Source: Symsagittifera roscoffensis
Taxonomy: Eukaryota; Xenacoelomorpha; Acoela; Convolutidae
DNA length: 64,000 nucleotides
Assembly: GCF_963678635.1 (NCBI RefSeq)
Contig: NC_087064.1
Span: forward strand, 36,465,716 to 36,529,715
Reading direction: 5' to 3'
Shown here: positions 10,201 to 20,390 of the stretch, piece by piece
Layout of the letters: each line of letters opens with the position of its first letter
Position numbering within the stretch: the first letter of the stretch is position 1
Notes under the pieces: generated by a model
What the model saw: only the letters and a program-made list of their open reading frames with translations
The model's database searches: none
What the model was told of the DNA's origin: nothing
Made by a program: the position numbers and the translations under genes

Positions 10201-13200
10201 GCTATAGAGAATTGCAAAAAGCTCGGATCGACAAAATAAAATAAAAAGAGCAATTTTTCCATTAAAACAGATTTTGCATGCCTTTTTGATGTTCCAAATA
10301 ACTTTTAGACCTGAATTCTGTTTAAAAGTAATTTTTTGAATGCAAAAAACTTCCGAAATAATTCAATTGGTTCTTTAGATTAATTTTGGCTGTCCGGAAC
10401 TTTTGCTACTAATTATATATATTTTTTAAAAAATGAGACGCCTCATAATAACTCTAGTGAATTCCAATTTTTGGCATTTTCGTTGATCTTGGGAAGCTTA
10501 GTTGTTCGAAATCCGATGCTTCTTAGTTCATCTAGAGATTTTTGTAATGCATTTTGTGCTGAAATATGTTTAGCACAAAATGTATGACGTTGAAGTGAGC
10601 AATTTTAGAACAGTTTATTGTTCCGACTTTCGATACGAAAGTAACGGAATATTTGTGCTCGGGGTGGGTTTTTTTTTTCTTCAGACAAATTTCGAGTTTT
10701 TGACTAGCCATTTTTGACGGAATATCTTAAATCGTTCGAAAGGTATTGATCTCCTGAGCTTAAATTTGAAAAGATATTTCACCTGTGATCATTTTTCGTA
10801 AAGTTATGGGGGTTTAAAGACTGGCATTTTGGCCAATTTGGGACAATTAACGCGCGATATATTTCGCGCTTTTAACGCGTAAGCGGAGATTTAATCCGTT
10901 CTAAAAATCATTCCAAATTGGTTGAAATAAGCTTAATTGCGATAATTGATTGTTACTAGCAGCGAAATCTATTCTTTTGTACTTTATATGGCGCGTGGGG
11001 GGATGATTTTCAGAGAAAACTTCAAATTTCAAAAAAAAATTCATTTTGTTTTATTACATTCAATTTTTTTATGTTATTACTCCTCCAGAAACCTTAAAAG
11101 GCAGTCGGAGCAATCAGGGCTTCATCCTGATACGAGCAATTTTGTTCGATTTAGATTCGATTATCTAAAAAAATATTGCCTAAAATTTAGCATTAACTAT
11201 ACTACTACTAGCGACAAATTGGGACAGACAGAATCAATTAAAAAGAACAATTTGCGAAGTGAAAGCGAAAATGAGTTTTAGACAACTTCGAAACATAAAC
11301 TTTGTTATTGAACGTATAAATTCTGTGTCAAGTCACTGTTTTTTTTTATTGAAATTTTTTTTTTCATCACTCTATAAATTGATGATTGAAACTATCCGGA
11401 GAAAATAAAATAGCGTTGGTTTAAAAATTTTGTTCTTATTTTATGTTCATTTCAGCCAAAAAATGATAAAGTTAATTTTTTCCGCTAAGAAATTCGTGAA
11501 ATTTTTTGCAAAGTTTGAGCTCTAAGTCTTAACCCTACACGGATCATTTTTCCTTTTTAGTCAATCAAAAATTACGCCAATATCACATTCGGTTGCTCAC
11601 AAAACTGTATCAAAGTGAGCCTCTTATGTATCCCAACAAAGTTTGAGAAGGGTGTAATCTGCAAAAACTTCCTCAAAACAATTCAATAATGTTTTAAAAC
11701 AAAACAAACAGATTTTTCTACTAAATAATTTTTTAAAACCACAAATAATATGATTTTAATTATTACCCTTGCGATAAACAAGGGTGTTGCAATCGGGTAC
11801 AAGACTTATTTTTCTCGTTATTAACTTGAGGCAAAGGACTGATCATTTTTTCTCTAGGACTCCTTCATCTTCTGAGATGCTCAGTTTTTTAAAAATTCAA
11901 ATCAAAATTACTACAATTTGGGTACTAATTAGAGAAAGCCCGTTTCAGGTTTTGCTTGTTTTTTCAAAAAATTTCAAGATTTTTTCGGATTCTTGCTTTT
12001 TGCCCTAGTTACTGTCGGTCGGTTCATTTCCCATTTTAAACACCATTTTTTTTTATCTGATAAAGTTTTGTCCAAATTAAACGTTTTTTTTTTACTATAG
12101 CTGAAAGTTCAGTAATGTGTAAACGTACCAAGTCTGATTTCGGGTTATGTTTTGACAATATTTAAACAGCTTCAGTTGTATGGGCTCAGTCAATTTATAT
12201 TGTTAATTATGTTGTATCGGCTAAGTCTGTATATTGCATACTTTTGAGGGCAAATATATTTGCATGCGATTATGTGTTTTGTTTTCGGCACAAACAGCTT
12301 CTGATTCAAACTTTTTCCCGCTCGATAATTATTTTTCATTTCTTTTCTCGGCTGTTTCTAAACTTCTTTTTATACAAGCATGAAATTTTTTTATCTGTAA
12401 TTTTTCAAATTTTCAAGTTATTTTTTGAAGTAGCTTTTCAGTAGTAGTTTTTTCTAGTATTTTTTCAGCTTCGCGTTTTGGTAAAATTTGTGAAGACTTT
12501 AGCACTCTTAAATTTTAGCGGGCTACACAATACAATCTCTTTGTTAACAATTGAATTAGTGGTATGCGTAAATTTTGAATGACTAAAAAATACGTTTTCG
12601 GATTTAAATTTAAAGCACTACTTGAGCAAAAGGGGATTGCACCAAATTAGTCTTGCTGAAGTTCCAAGCATATTTTTCATCGTAATTTTTTGGCTAGAAT
12701 GGACCCAATTTTAGAAAAACGCGATTTAAATTTCAAGTTTTATTCATTTTGTTCGGATAATTTAAACCAGCGCTGTAGACGATTGGGCTTTGAAAAACAG
12801 GCAAACAAATCATCAAGCCGAAGGGACCTGTGATTGAAATTTAAACCTGGTAGGATAATTTAAACTACTACATTTTCATCTGTAAAATATTTCCAAATAA
12901 AAGTCAAGCAAATCAACGCACAGTAATCGTTATTCGCATCTGCTTGCCGAAAAGTAGTCGTATAAATTAATCGATTGCTGCCGGATGGATATCAAGCAGA
13001 CGGGATTTTACGACGAATCAGGAAAAAGGGACTTCAATTCGAAAATTAAAAAAAAATTAGAATACATTGAATCAGGGGCGGATCTAGGATTTTCTCGAGG
13101 GTGGGGGATTTTCAAAAAATGTTAGAAAATTTTGTCGACCTTTTCTTAGAGCTCTCCCAAAGCACCAGAAAAAGCCCTGCTTTGGTAAAATTTTCTGCGC

Positions 13201-16200
13201 CGTAGGCAAAATTTGGAAAAACAGGGCAAAAACATGAATAATTTTTCCGAGAATCTTCAATAATTATTGGCTTTTTCACATATTTTTAACAAATCGTTAA
13301 GGTTTAAGAAAATCAGAAGGTAAAAAATAATAGATTGTGTTGTATTTTCATTTCAAAAACCGGCTCTTGTATCTAGCGAAAGTCATCTTGAAATAGTGCA
13401 TTGTTGCGAACAACAATTAGTAAGGTTTATGGTTAAATTTGTACCAGCTAATGTTACAGGGATATTTTTAGTCGAAAAACTAGAAAATATTTATATTTTG
13501 GTCTGAAATCTCTTCGGCTTGAAGGGTGTCCCACTCTTTAACCCCACGATATTTAACCCCCTATGCTTACACCCCCTATATTATAACCCCGTAACATGAT
13601 AACACCACAACAATTTAACCCCCTTCTAATGACGATAATTTGTTTCAAATTAAGTCCTTTTTATAAGTACAGGAGTAGTCCAATTAAGTTTACTAATTGA
13701 GGCCTGAAAAGCTCGCCTTAACTCACTTGATGCCTCTAGCATCTCAAAAATAATTGCATTTCGATTAGTTAGAGAAATAATCCTTCACTCACGCGTTTAA
13801 AACAGAGATAAACTACATGGTGCTAATTGAAGGCAACAAAAAACGTTTGTGAACTTTATAAAAAATCATACTGCCTATTTATTTGATTATTGTTATACCA
13901 CTCTAGCAGATCAGATATAATGTTTGAAGCGTCAATCCATTTTACTTTATCTTCGAAAGACAAACAAATGCTAGTGGTATCAGGCCACGAATATTTCCTT
14001 AAACGCAAAAACAAGACATCAACAAACTGAAGCTGCTCGAAGAACCAAACCCATAAATGCCGCGCAACGGCAATTATGGATGGAGAAAACTTTATTTAAA
14101 CGAGGGGTCAACATAATCACGATATTTCTACGGGCAAACCTGATGCTCGACTAGTTTTGAAAAACATCAAGGATCTAAGCGATAGTAATACCTAACCATC
14201 GCAGTCGCAACCGCCATTCAGCCCATTACAGACGACGTTACCACTCAACAAGCCCTACCAACCAAAGAAAACTTGGCTCGCACCGCACAACGAGCGCGCA
14301 AGCAACGAGAAGAAGTCTTACCAGTCTCCCCAGCAACCAGAAGTTTCGAAATACCCGAACTTTTCAAAAATTTTATAAGATTTGACAGTTGGCAAAATGA
14401 TCACGAGAGGATTAATTTATTCGACGACCTTGAAATGCTACGTGTGCATGAAACATCCAACTTTTGGTTGCCTGATGGAACTTTCAAAGTTACCCCGAAA
14501 TTGTTTTGTCAACTTTACTCCATACACGTTAGTCTTTCAGGAATAGTCCCCGCTTGCATATATGCGTTCCTGCCAACTAAAACAGAAAAAAACTACAACC
14601 GTTTCTTAGAAGCCCTATAAATACTAGCCCCTGATAGTAAACCTGAAACAATTTTGCTGGATTTTGAGCAGGCCGCTATTCAAGCGTTTCAGAAACATTT
14701 TATGCGAGTCCAAGCTGTCGGGATGTTTCTTCCATCTTCCACAAAATTTTATGAGGAAAATTGCGGAGCTCGGATTGAAAAAGGACTACGAAACAAACCA
14801 CGAATCGCTTTAGCACTCAAAACGTTACCCGCACTGGCTTTTGAAAAAGAGTAAGAAATAGATAATTCATACGATAAAATAGTGGAGGAAATTCAAATAG
14901 TTTGCGATCGCACCATAAAAGAGTCGGAAAAAATAGCAAAAGTTGACGAGCTTTGCCTTTATTTTGGATCCTACTGCACAAAAAGTCCCGTCCCGAATCG
15001 AGAAGTCCTATTCCCCCTTCATTATGGAATCAAAGGGATGCGACATCATCGGGTTTGGCCAGAACAATAAATGTTGTAGAGGGCTGGCATTATGGCATAC
15101 AGTCATACTTCAGTGGATCACATCCCAGTATATGGAAATTGATTGCAATTTTGTAAAAAGACGCTTCCGTCCAAAAACTTAATAATTTCTATAACGCCTC
15201 GAGTGGGCACCAATTCACAAAAAAAAGAAAAAATACCGGGTGCTCAACGAAAAAGTGCAGAATATTATTGTTTACGAAGAAAAAACGGATTTGCATTTCT
15301 TTCGCGCAATGGCGAACTTAGTTAAAAATTTGCTGTGTTGTTCTTTGTATATATTTTCAATTTGAAATTTTGTTTGCAAATTTTTTTGAGAAAACACGTC
15401 TCCTTGTAGCCTTCCGGAGACGTAAAAAAACGCATTGACTTGACTCGCATTTGAAAAATGCTGTATCTAGCAATTTAATCCCGGAACAATCGCTCCTTTG
15501 TATTTGAGGCTAGGCTGCGACTAGGGGCTGGCAAACCCTTTAGACATTGCGTTGTATGACGACAATTCAAAAAAAAAGTTGACAAATTTTAGATGTTTCG
15601 CAAAATAGATAAGTTTTACTTAAAAAGATCGGTACTTCAATTTAAAATGGTCCGCTTAGATCAACTTTTTGGTCACAACCAGTTCTCATTCCATTATTTC
15701 GTTTAAATTCGACCAAATAATCTTTTATTTGCAGGAATTGTTTCAAGATCAAGTTCAGTTTTCGGAAAATCTAATCAGTTTTGGTAACTAATTTGATTCA
15801 TGTCGGTCGGACCCGTTTTCAGGTTCATATCAAAGTCCAGACTATTGGCTCTTTAGTTTTGGCCTAAGAATCTTTAATATTGAGAAAATTTTGGCTTGAA
15901 ATCACTAATTACTATTTGGTGGTTTGAGTTTGCATTTCAAAAATTAGCAGTTTCAGCGTTTTTTTTTTTGCGTGCTAAAGCTAGCTCATCTGAAAAAGTC
16001 TGAAGTTCGCATGAAAATTCAAATTTGCATGCAAAATTTGTTCAAACTTGGTAGTTTTTTTGACAGAATCAGATCAATTAACAAGTAAACGAATTCAAAT
16101 AACTTGAATTCTGCGATGATCGGTCAAACATATTGCTCATTTCAGCTGCATAAATGATTAGGAAATACTAACAATAAAATTCTCGTAAATTGAAAACCGT

Positions 16201-18993
16201 AAATGTTCTTTGACTGCAAACCAGTTAAGGAAGCCGCAGCTACCGGCTAGTTAATTTAGCGGTTAAGGTTGGTCAAGATTTTGACTTTGAACTAGAAAAA
16301 ACCGTTTGTCGGGGGTGATCCACCCGTGTCCCAACATTTTTACTATAAAAAACACGATTTAGTTCAAGTAAACTTAAACGTTAAGAAGCAGATAGCTCTT
16401 TTTAGTTACTTTTGCTGGTCTGGATTTATTGAAACTCCCTACATTTTCTACGCGTAAAATTTGAAATCATTGCCTCTGTTTGCGTATTCATTTTTGTCCT
16501 ATTTTGGTGCATTCCTTATTAGTGAAATTCACTCAAATTCCAGCTGATATCATAACCAAGTTATGACTCGAAAGTAACATCAGATCGGGGCCATGTTTCA
16601 GGCGAAGCTTGGCTTAAAGCTACTGAGTGATGCGGGCATGATCAAAGTGAACTTTTCGGGCGGCGAGCCTTTCCTCCACCAACGTGGAATATTCCTGGGG
16701 GAACTGGTGAAGTACTGCAAGGAGGAGCTATACCTGGACTCAGTGACGGTGGTAACGAATGGCAGTAGAGTCACTAGGAAGTGGTTTGAGGACTACGGGA
16801 CCTATCTGGACATTATGGCGGTGTCTTGTGATTCTTTTGACGAGGAGGTTAATGAGAAAATCGGGAGACATGCAAAGGTACTGCTTTTCTTTGTTTTCTT
16901 CTTTTCTGTTTTCACTCGAGTTTTGATTTTTAAAGTTTTCAATGCTTTGGATAACGAATTACGGGTTTTAATTAATTATTTAAAAGAAGTCTCCTAATAT
17001 CATATGAAACAGTGTCTCAGTACAAGTACATACAAGTATTTAGAAAATGCTCCTAGGAAAAGACACTTACCAAAATTCCTATGTCATTCAGACTTTTTGG
17101 GCGATAAAATGTACAGATAAAATCAATAATTTGAGCTTGCTTTTCCTGAAGTACCTTATTAAGAAATCAAAAATATCGATTTACTTATTCGAGCTCGTAA
17201 GTCATTCAACTTAGTGAACAGTAGAAATGGTGACGGCTCATCACGTGCAGGTCTCATAACGTATTAGTTTTCAAATGTATCATTAGGTATAAATTTTGTA
17301 GTGTTCGAGCTTTTGCGCGGCAATCTGTGTTCATTCAAACCCTTAAAGGCCGGAGGTATGGCTTACAAGTATTTCTGTGTTGATAAATTCAAAATGTCTG
17401 TTCTATTCCTGTTTTTCCCACACCTTTCTGTGTGAAAATTATAATGGGAGTATACTGAAAGGGATCTGTACTGAGACGTCACCAACAGAAATGAAGAATG
17501 ACGAACTGAAGTAGAATTTATTTGGTCCCCTCCCTGGTCGAGGTTCTTCCAGACTTCAAAAACCGCACCGCGTTTGGATGCAGACCCAAATTGCAAATCG
17601 CGTCAGCGTCTCAAAAGTTTGAGCCAGGAAAGTTTGGCCATAAAGTCGCCACAGCCAGTAAAAGTATGTGCACGCTTTCGCGACTTTATGTCCAGTTGTT
17701 TGCTACTTATGTCCAGCCTCTCAAGACTCAAGTTCTCGGCGCGACTATGCAATTTGGACCTGGATCCGGATGTGACATGACTTTCAGGCTTGAGAACTTT
17801 CTGAGCGGCGCGTGAAAACATTTATTTTTTCTTGATTTTGAAAGATATTCTTCAATTTTTCCCAATAACTAGAGTTCTTATTTTAACAATGGACATGGAT
17901 CTTCGTTCAATTTTTAGAGTTTTTGTTCTTGTTTAAAACACAAATTGCATCGAGTTTTTACAAAAAGTCATCCAAAAATTCTGAGTTTTCTCAGAACTTC
18001 ATTCAAACAGCCGCAATACATACAAAGCATACTTACCACAAGTTTGCTTGCAGGGTAAATCGCACCTGGACAGTCTGCGTCGGATCCGCGCTTGGTGTCG
18101 CGAATACCAAGTTCTGTTCAAACTCAACACAGTGGTGAACACATATAATGTGGGTGAAAATATGTGTGAACAAGTTCAGGAATTGCAACCCTGCAGATGG
18201 AAGGTGTTCCAATGTCTGAGTATTGATGAGGAGAATCAAGGGCAAAATGCTCTCAGACAGGTAGTACATGTTTCGGACCAAGTAAATAATCTCCCCCTCA
18301 ATCAGTTCAGAGGGTAGAATGCTCACTGGCTTAAAAGAAATAGCGGCTTGAATTTGCCATTTATTTAGGGCGAGATTGTTCACTTGGTCGATTAAGGGGA
18401 GGGAGAGAGAGAGAGATTGTTCACATGGGCCAGGTTTCTATGGAACCGTTTCCAAGCTTGTGATCCAATTCATCTCTCAAGTTTGGTTAAAAAAATCTCC
18501 CATTGGAAAATTTTTGCGAAGATTTGTAAAACTCTGGTTTTTTAATGTACATTTTAATCCTTTTTGTGAAAGTGTCTGCATTCAGGAAATAGCTCCGTTT
18601 TACCGCAAAATCTTATCAAAACCTCTAGCGATTAGTGTTCTTTTGGCATTATTAAGAAGAAAAATATATTTTAGTGAACATTTCTCGCTTTTGATAAAAC
18701 AGGTGGAGCCATTTCTAATCACGTCTGATCAATTCCAATCATTCCTCAAACGTCACGAATCAGTCTCAACTTTAGTTCCTGAATCCAACCTTGCAATGCG
18801 CAACTCATACTTCATCCTGGACGAGTTCATGCGTTTCCTCGACAACACTTCGGGATGTAAGAAACCCTCGCCCTCCATTCTTGACGTCGGAGTAAAAGAG
18901 GCTCTAAAATTCAGCGGCTTTGATGAACAAATGTTTTTCAAGCGCGGCGGGAAATACAACTGGTCAAAATCTGACGCTAATCTTGAATGGTGA
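6969..18993 (+). CDS. RSAD2: Viperin (radical SAM antiviral enzyme), 4 exons
   Basis: Exons 6969-7214, 16602-16877, 18054-18260 and 18703-18993 join in one frame to 339 aa (human viperin is 361 aa). Every junction is GT-AG and every intron is phase 0. Residues 1-35 are hydrophobic and basic, as expected for the amphipathic helix that places viperin on ER and lipid droplets. The radical-SAM cluster motif is C61-x3-C65-x2-C68 inside [19 protein letters not shown]. The SAM-binding NFSGGEP motif lies at about residues 99-105, followed by [10 protein letters not shown]. The C-terminal block [19 protein letters not shown] ends in W339, the terminal Trp that in known viperins contacts the cytosolic Fe-S assembly machinery. 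Known family chemistry is CTP to ddhCTP, a chain terminator for viral polymerases. No frameshift or premature stop is seen, so the gene looks intact despite heavy transposon load. Both the first ATG and the ending in TGA are clear. Confidence 0.95.
7222..7713. mobile_element. MITE next to the viperin exon 1 donor
   Basis: Left end GGTACAAGTGTGATAGAG with nearby CTAACCGGGTCCC. Right end, inverted, GGGACCCTGCTAGTTTCTCG then CCTCTATCACACAAGTACC. Internal copies of the same end words sit at 7418-7444 and 7532-7548, so it is nested or rearranged. No ORF belongs to it. Confidence 0.7.
7865..8284. repeat. GGATTCCGC motif array, left block
   Basis: Words of the type GCGGATTCCGC, GGATTCCGCAA, TGGATTCC and AATCCGCAAA recur every 20-50 bp on both strands. 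Long overlapping open frames on both strands come from the low stop-codon content of these motifs and do not look like proteins. Confidence 0.7.
8300..8760. repeat. Three diverged tandem units with ATCCCAAATAATG ends
   Basis: Units begin near 8313, 8441 and 8607 with GAATAAATTCA(A/G)TA-like text, then ATTGGGTTGAGAGTG and ACACAGCATATCGCC, then TCAGTATTTGGGA. Inverted words TTGGGATTCCATCGATCCCAA occur between units. Spacing is about 128 and 166 bp. The block sits inside the GGATTCCGC array. Confidence 0.65.
8840..9185. repeat. GGATTCCGC motif array, right block
   Basis: Dense motif copies: AACGGAATCCGC, TTGCGGATTCCACTTGC, TTTGCGGATTCCGCTC, GTTGCGGATTCCACAAC, TGGATTCCGCAAATACGG, TTGCGGATTCCGCAAATGCG, GTGGATTCCGCGAC and GTGGAATCCGCATAC. 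Followed by a C13 run at 9230-9242. Confidence 0.72.
9186..10617. other. Viperin intron 1, mostly unrecognised, with a MITE fragment
   Basis: 9655-9745 resembles the end of the MITE at 5645-5936 (GTCTTAATGTCCTGTAGCC). At 10550-10582 CATTTTGTGCT and AGCACAAAATG form an 11 bp stem. Nothing else recognisable. Confidence 0.45.
10618..11146 (+). repeat. Hairpin-ended repeat, full copy
   Basis: Starts TTGTTCCGACTTTCGATACG (a CGACTTTCG..CGAAAGT dyad), then GTGCTCGGGGTGGG, a T run, CTTCAGACAAATTTC, CACCTGTGATC, the dyad-rich TTAACGCGCGATATATTTCG, CGCGTAAGCGGAGATTTAAT and GGCGCGTGGGGGGATGATTTTC, and ends CAGGGCTTCATCCTGATACG. It is about 530 bp with no ORF. The end hairpin recalls Helitron/Helentron-like elements, but the CTRR end is not present. 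Confidence 0.75.
11375..12777. mobile_element. Diverged relative of the TA-flanked foldback
   Basis: The left edge has GATTGAAACTATCCGGAGA and the right edge TCGGATAATTTAAACCAGCG ending CTG|TA, matching the ends of 6060-6795. The segment 11551-11700 matches that element's inner arm (AGTCAATCAAAAATTACGCC, CAACAAAGTTTGAGAAGGGT). The centre from 11760 to 12640 is unrelated filler with only chance ORFs. Confidence 0.6.
13073..13260 (+). mobile_element. Left part of a GGGGCGGATC-ended MITE
   Basis: Starts CAGGGGCGGATCTAGGATT and runs through CTCGAGGGTGGGGGATTTTC and TTTTGTCGACCTTTTC, matching 54733-55105. The right end, expected to read CCTAAATCCGCCCCTG, is missing. Confidence 0.65.
13983..14121 (+). 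pseudogene. FLYWCH zinc finger of the MULE, broken
   Basis: One frame reads [15 protein letters not shown], a stop where W is expected, then [14 protein letters not shown], another stop, then TRGQHNHD. This is the C-x-C, HNH ending of FLYWCH domains that precede MULE transposases in animals. It is in a different frame from the transposase ORF at 14273, so a frameshift lies between. Confidence 0.75.
14273..15182 (+). pseudogene. MULE transposase, degenerate
   Basis: [20 protein letters not shown] then [16 protein letters not shown] and [15 protein letters not shown] match the N-terminal part of the MULE domain (DGTFK carries the first catalytic Asp). [13 protein letters not shown] is the second Asp block. 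[20 protein letters not shown] followed by [17 protein letters not shown] is the usual C-terminal signature. In-frame stops at 14618 (TAA) and 14852 (TAA), and a frame change near 14950, kill it. It starts without an ATG in this frame. Confidence 0.85.
15331..16601. other. Viperin intron 1, no feature seen
   Basis: AT-rich intron sequence. I see no ORF, inverted repeat or tandem array worth naming. Confidence 0.45.
16602..16877 (+). CDS. RSAD2: Viperin exon 2 (SAM-binding GGEP region)
   Basis: Acceptor ATGTTTCAG ends at 16601 and donor GTACTG starts at 16878. It codes for 92 residues (83-174), including VNFSGGEPF, the VTVVTNGS strand and [15 protein letters not shown]. Its base composition is clearly richer in GC than the flanking intron. 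Confidence 0.95.
17520..17820. other. CpG-rich island in viperin intron 2
   Basis: The base composition is far richer in C, G and CpG than the flanks (e.g. ACCGCACCGCGTTTGG, CTTTCGCGACTTTATG, TCTCGGCGCGAC). Open frames overlap here on both strands (97 aa and 68 aa +, 72 aa -), but none resembles a known protein. Repeated words are TATGTCCAG and CTCAAG/CTCAAAAG. It could be an intronic regulatory element, an old exon or an unknown element. Confidence 0.5.
18054..18260 (+). CDS. RSAD2: Viperin exon 3
   Basis: Acceptor TTTGCTTGCAG ends at 18053 and donor GTAGTA starts at 18261. It codes for 69 residues (175-243), with [18 protein letters not shown] and [17 protein letters not shown], all close to vertebrate viperin. 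A short inverted-repeat element starts about 6 nt past the exon end. Confidence 0.94.
18267..18431. mobile_element. Small inverted-repeat element (MITE), copy 2
   Basis: CATGTTTCGGACCAAGTAAA at the left and GATTGTTCACATGGGCC at the right, with GAATTTGCCATTTATTTAGG inside, match the element at 4463-4675. It includes a short GA run at 18404-18416. It lies about 6 nt after viperin exon 3. Confidence 0.65.
18703..18993 (+). CDS. RSAD2: Viperin exon 4 (C-terminal domain, stop)
   Basis: Acceptor TTTTGATAAAACAG ends at 18702. It codes for 96 residues (244-339) and the TGA stop. It contains [19 protein letters not shown] and [20 protein letters not shown], and ends LEW. The frame stays open upstream into the intron, but the family alignment sets the exon start at [11 protein letters not shown]. 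Confidence 0.93.
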   Translation: MEPFLITSDQFQSFLKRHESVSTLVPESNLAMRNSYFILDEFMRFLDNTSGCKKPSPSILDVGVKEALKFSGFDEQMFFKRGGKYNWSKSDANLEW

Positions 18994-19234
18994 TATATTT
19001 TAGTTCAGACTTTTGGAGACAGGATGGATATTTTGTCCTCGATATAGTTTTTCTTCTGACTGACTAAGTGCGACTTCTTAGCTAAATGTTTGTAAGAAAT
19101 TTTTATCAATCTAAAAAATATCAATGCACTGAGCTGAAAATTAAAAAAAAAACATTTTAGATCCTCTATTGTTCAGCATTGGGGGTCAAAATATTTGTTT
19201 TACTAGAGATTTGTTTTACGTGAGCTGTTTTTTT

Positions 19235-19244
19235 GGGGGGGGGG
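19235..19244 (+). repeat. G10 homopolymer
   Basis: Ten consecutive G after a T run, in the presumed 3' UTR of viperin. Confidence 0.8.
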
Positions 19245-19328
19245 TTGAGATTTTTTAATCTATTTTTATCGTATTTTTTTTATGGATGCAGGAAATGTTT
19301 ACAAATAATGCAGTAAATCTGTACCTAC

Positions 19329-19334
19329 AATAAA
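19329..19334 (+). terminator. Possible viperin polyadenylation signal
   Basis: This is an AATAAA about 335 nt after the viperin stop and about 200 nt before the left tip of the 24 kb element. It would give a short 3' UTR lying outside that element. Other AATAAA-like words are common here, so support is positional only. Confidence 0.35.
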
Positions 19335-19524
19335 ATTTATCTTTAAATTTAGGTTATATTTCAAACATTATTTAATGACTCAAATTAAAAATTATGATTT
19401 TAGTTTCTGCAAATAGACCACTTGTAACTTTCTTGAAAAATGAAATAGTTTGATAATTTTTCTGAATAGTGACAACCAAATCAAGAACGCTGGTAGAAAA
19501 AAAGCAAACAAGAAACGTATCCGG

Positions 19525-19533
19525 TCAGCACCC
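19525..19533 (+). repeat. Possible target-site duplication, left
   Basis: TCAGCACCC immediately before the left tip, matched by TCAGCACCC at 43549-43557 just after the right tip. Caution: the right arm has an internal CAGTCAGTACCCTATG that aligns with this spot, so the left copy may belong to the element itself. Confidence 0.4.
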
Positions 19534-20290
19534 TATGTATTAACACAGGCTATAACTTTCCTAAAGTATTAAGATAGGGAATAGGTTTCCCAATGTATTA
19601 ATATAGCAGGTTTCAGATGGTAAGTTGTTTTTAGTCACCCGAATTTCCCATGTATTAGGATAGCGCATAGATTTCCCTATGTATTAGAAACTTATTGTAT
19701 GGAATTAAGAAATAGAATTCCCAATGTATTAAGATGATAAGGTTTCAGTGTGATGGTAAGAGAAAGAAAAATGGTTGGATTTTGCGTGGAAATGTCTAGT
19801 TTTTTCGCAAAAAATTTCGGCGCGCGTTACCTAATGGGTAAGTATTATTGATGTATCACGTGGGAATAGGTTTCCTTATGTATTAGGTTAAGGAGTAGGT
19901 TTCCTAATGTTTTAGGATAGGGAATGGTAAGGTTTCAGTGTGATGGTAAGTGTCAAAAAAATTTGGCGCCCGATCTTACCATGTTTTAAGATAGTGTATA
20001 GATTTCCCTATGTATAAGGATTCAGTGTAGGGAATTAAGATTTCATTAAGATGGGGAATGGGTTTCCCAATGTATTAGGACAAGGAATGGTATGGTTTCA
20101 GTGTGATTGTAAGAGAGTGGTAAGAAAAACGTTTTTTTTTGTGGTTTTTGTGTAGAAATATCTAGATTTTTCGCAAAAATCTCGGCACGCGTTATGTAAG
20201 CATTACGTGTAGATTGTGGAATGATGTTTTTTGGTTTATTGTAAATCAATGGTAAATATGCAGTGGTCAATGTGCAAACAGTCAATGGTC
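19533..20290 (+). repeat. Left terminal motif array of the giant element
   Basis: Repeated, partly inverted words: ATGTATTAACACAGGCTATA at the tip, then GATAGGGAATAGGTTTCCCA, CCCTATGTATTAG, TTCAGTGTGATGGTAAG and GGCGCCCGATCTTACCATG. The order is the same as in the right array read on the other strand. Many words are themselves dyads around a TATTA core. Confidence 0.8.
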
Positions 20291-20390
20291 AATGTGCAAA
20301 AGTCAGTCGTCAGTGTGCAAAAACTCGAATTTTTTTTATAAATTAAATTAAAAGTTTTTTTTCAAAAAACTTCAAAACACGATAAGATTT

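Larger units (their letters stand above)
13524..15330 (+). mobile_element. MULE DNA transposon, decayed, right end missing
   Basis: Left end GGGTGTCCCACTCTTTAACC, with runs of AACCCC(C/T), is the inverted twin of the end at 44945. Coding remains follow in order: FLYWCH zinc finger about 13983-14121, then the MULE transposase. The terminal inverted partner that should lie to the right is not found. Confidence 0.8.

Noticed and set aside
18376-18993. A 205-codon continuous frame suggesting that viperin exon 4 starts much earlier
   Set aside because: The first half does not align to viperin and includes the MITE; the family alignment and the AG at 18701-18702 set the exon start at 18703.
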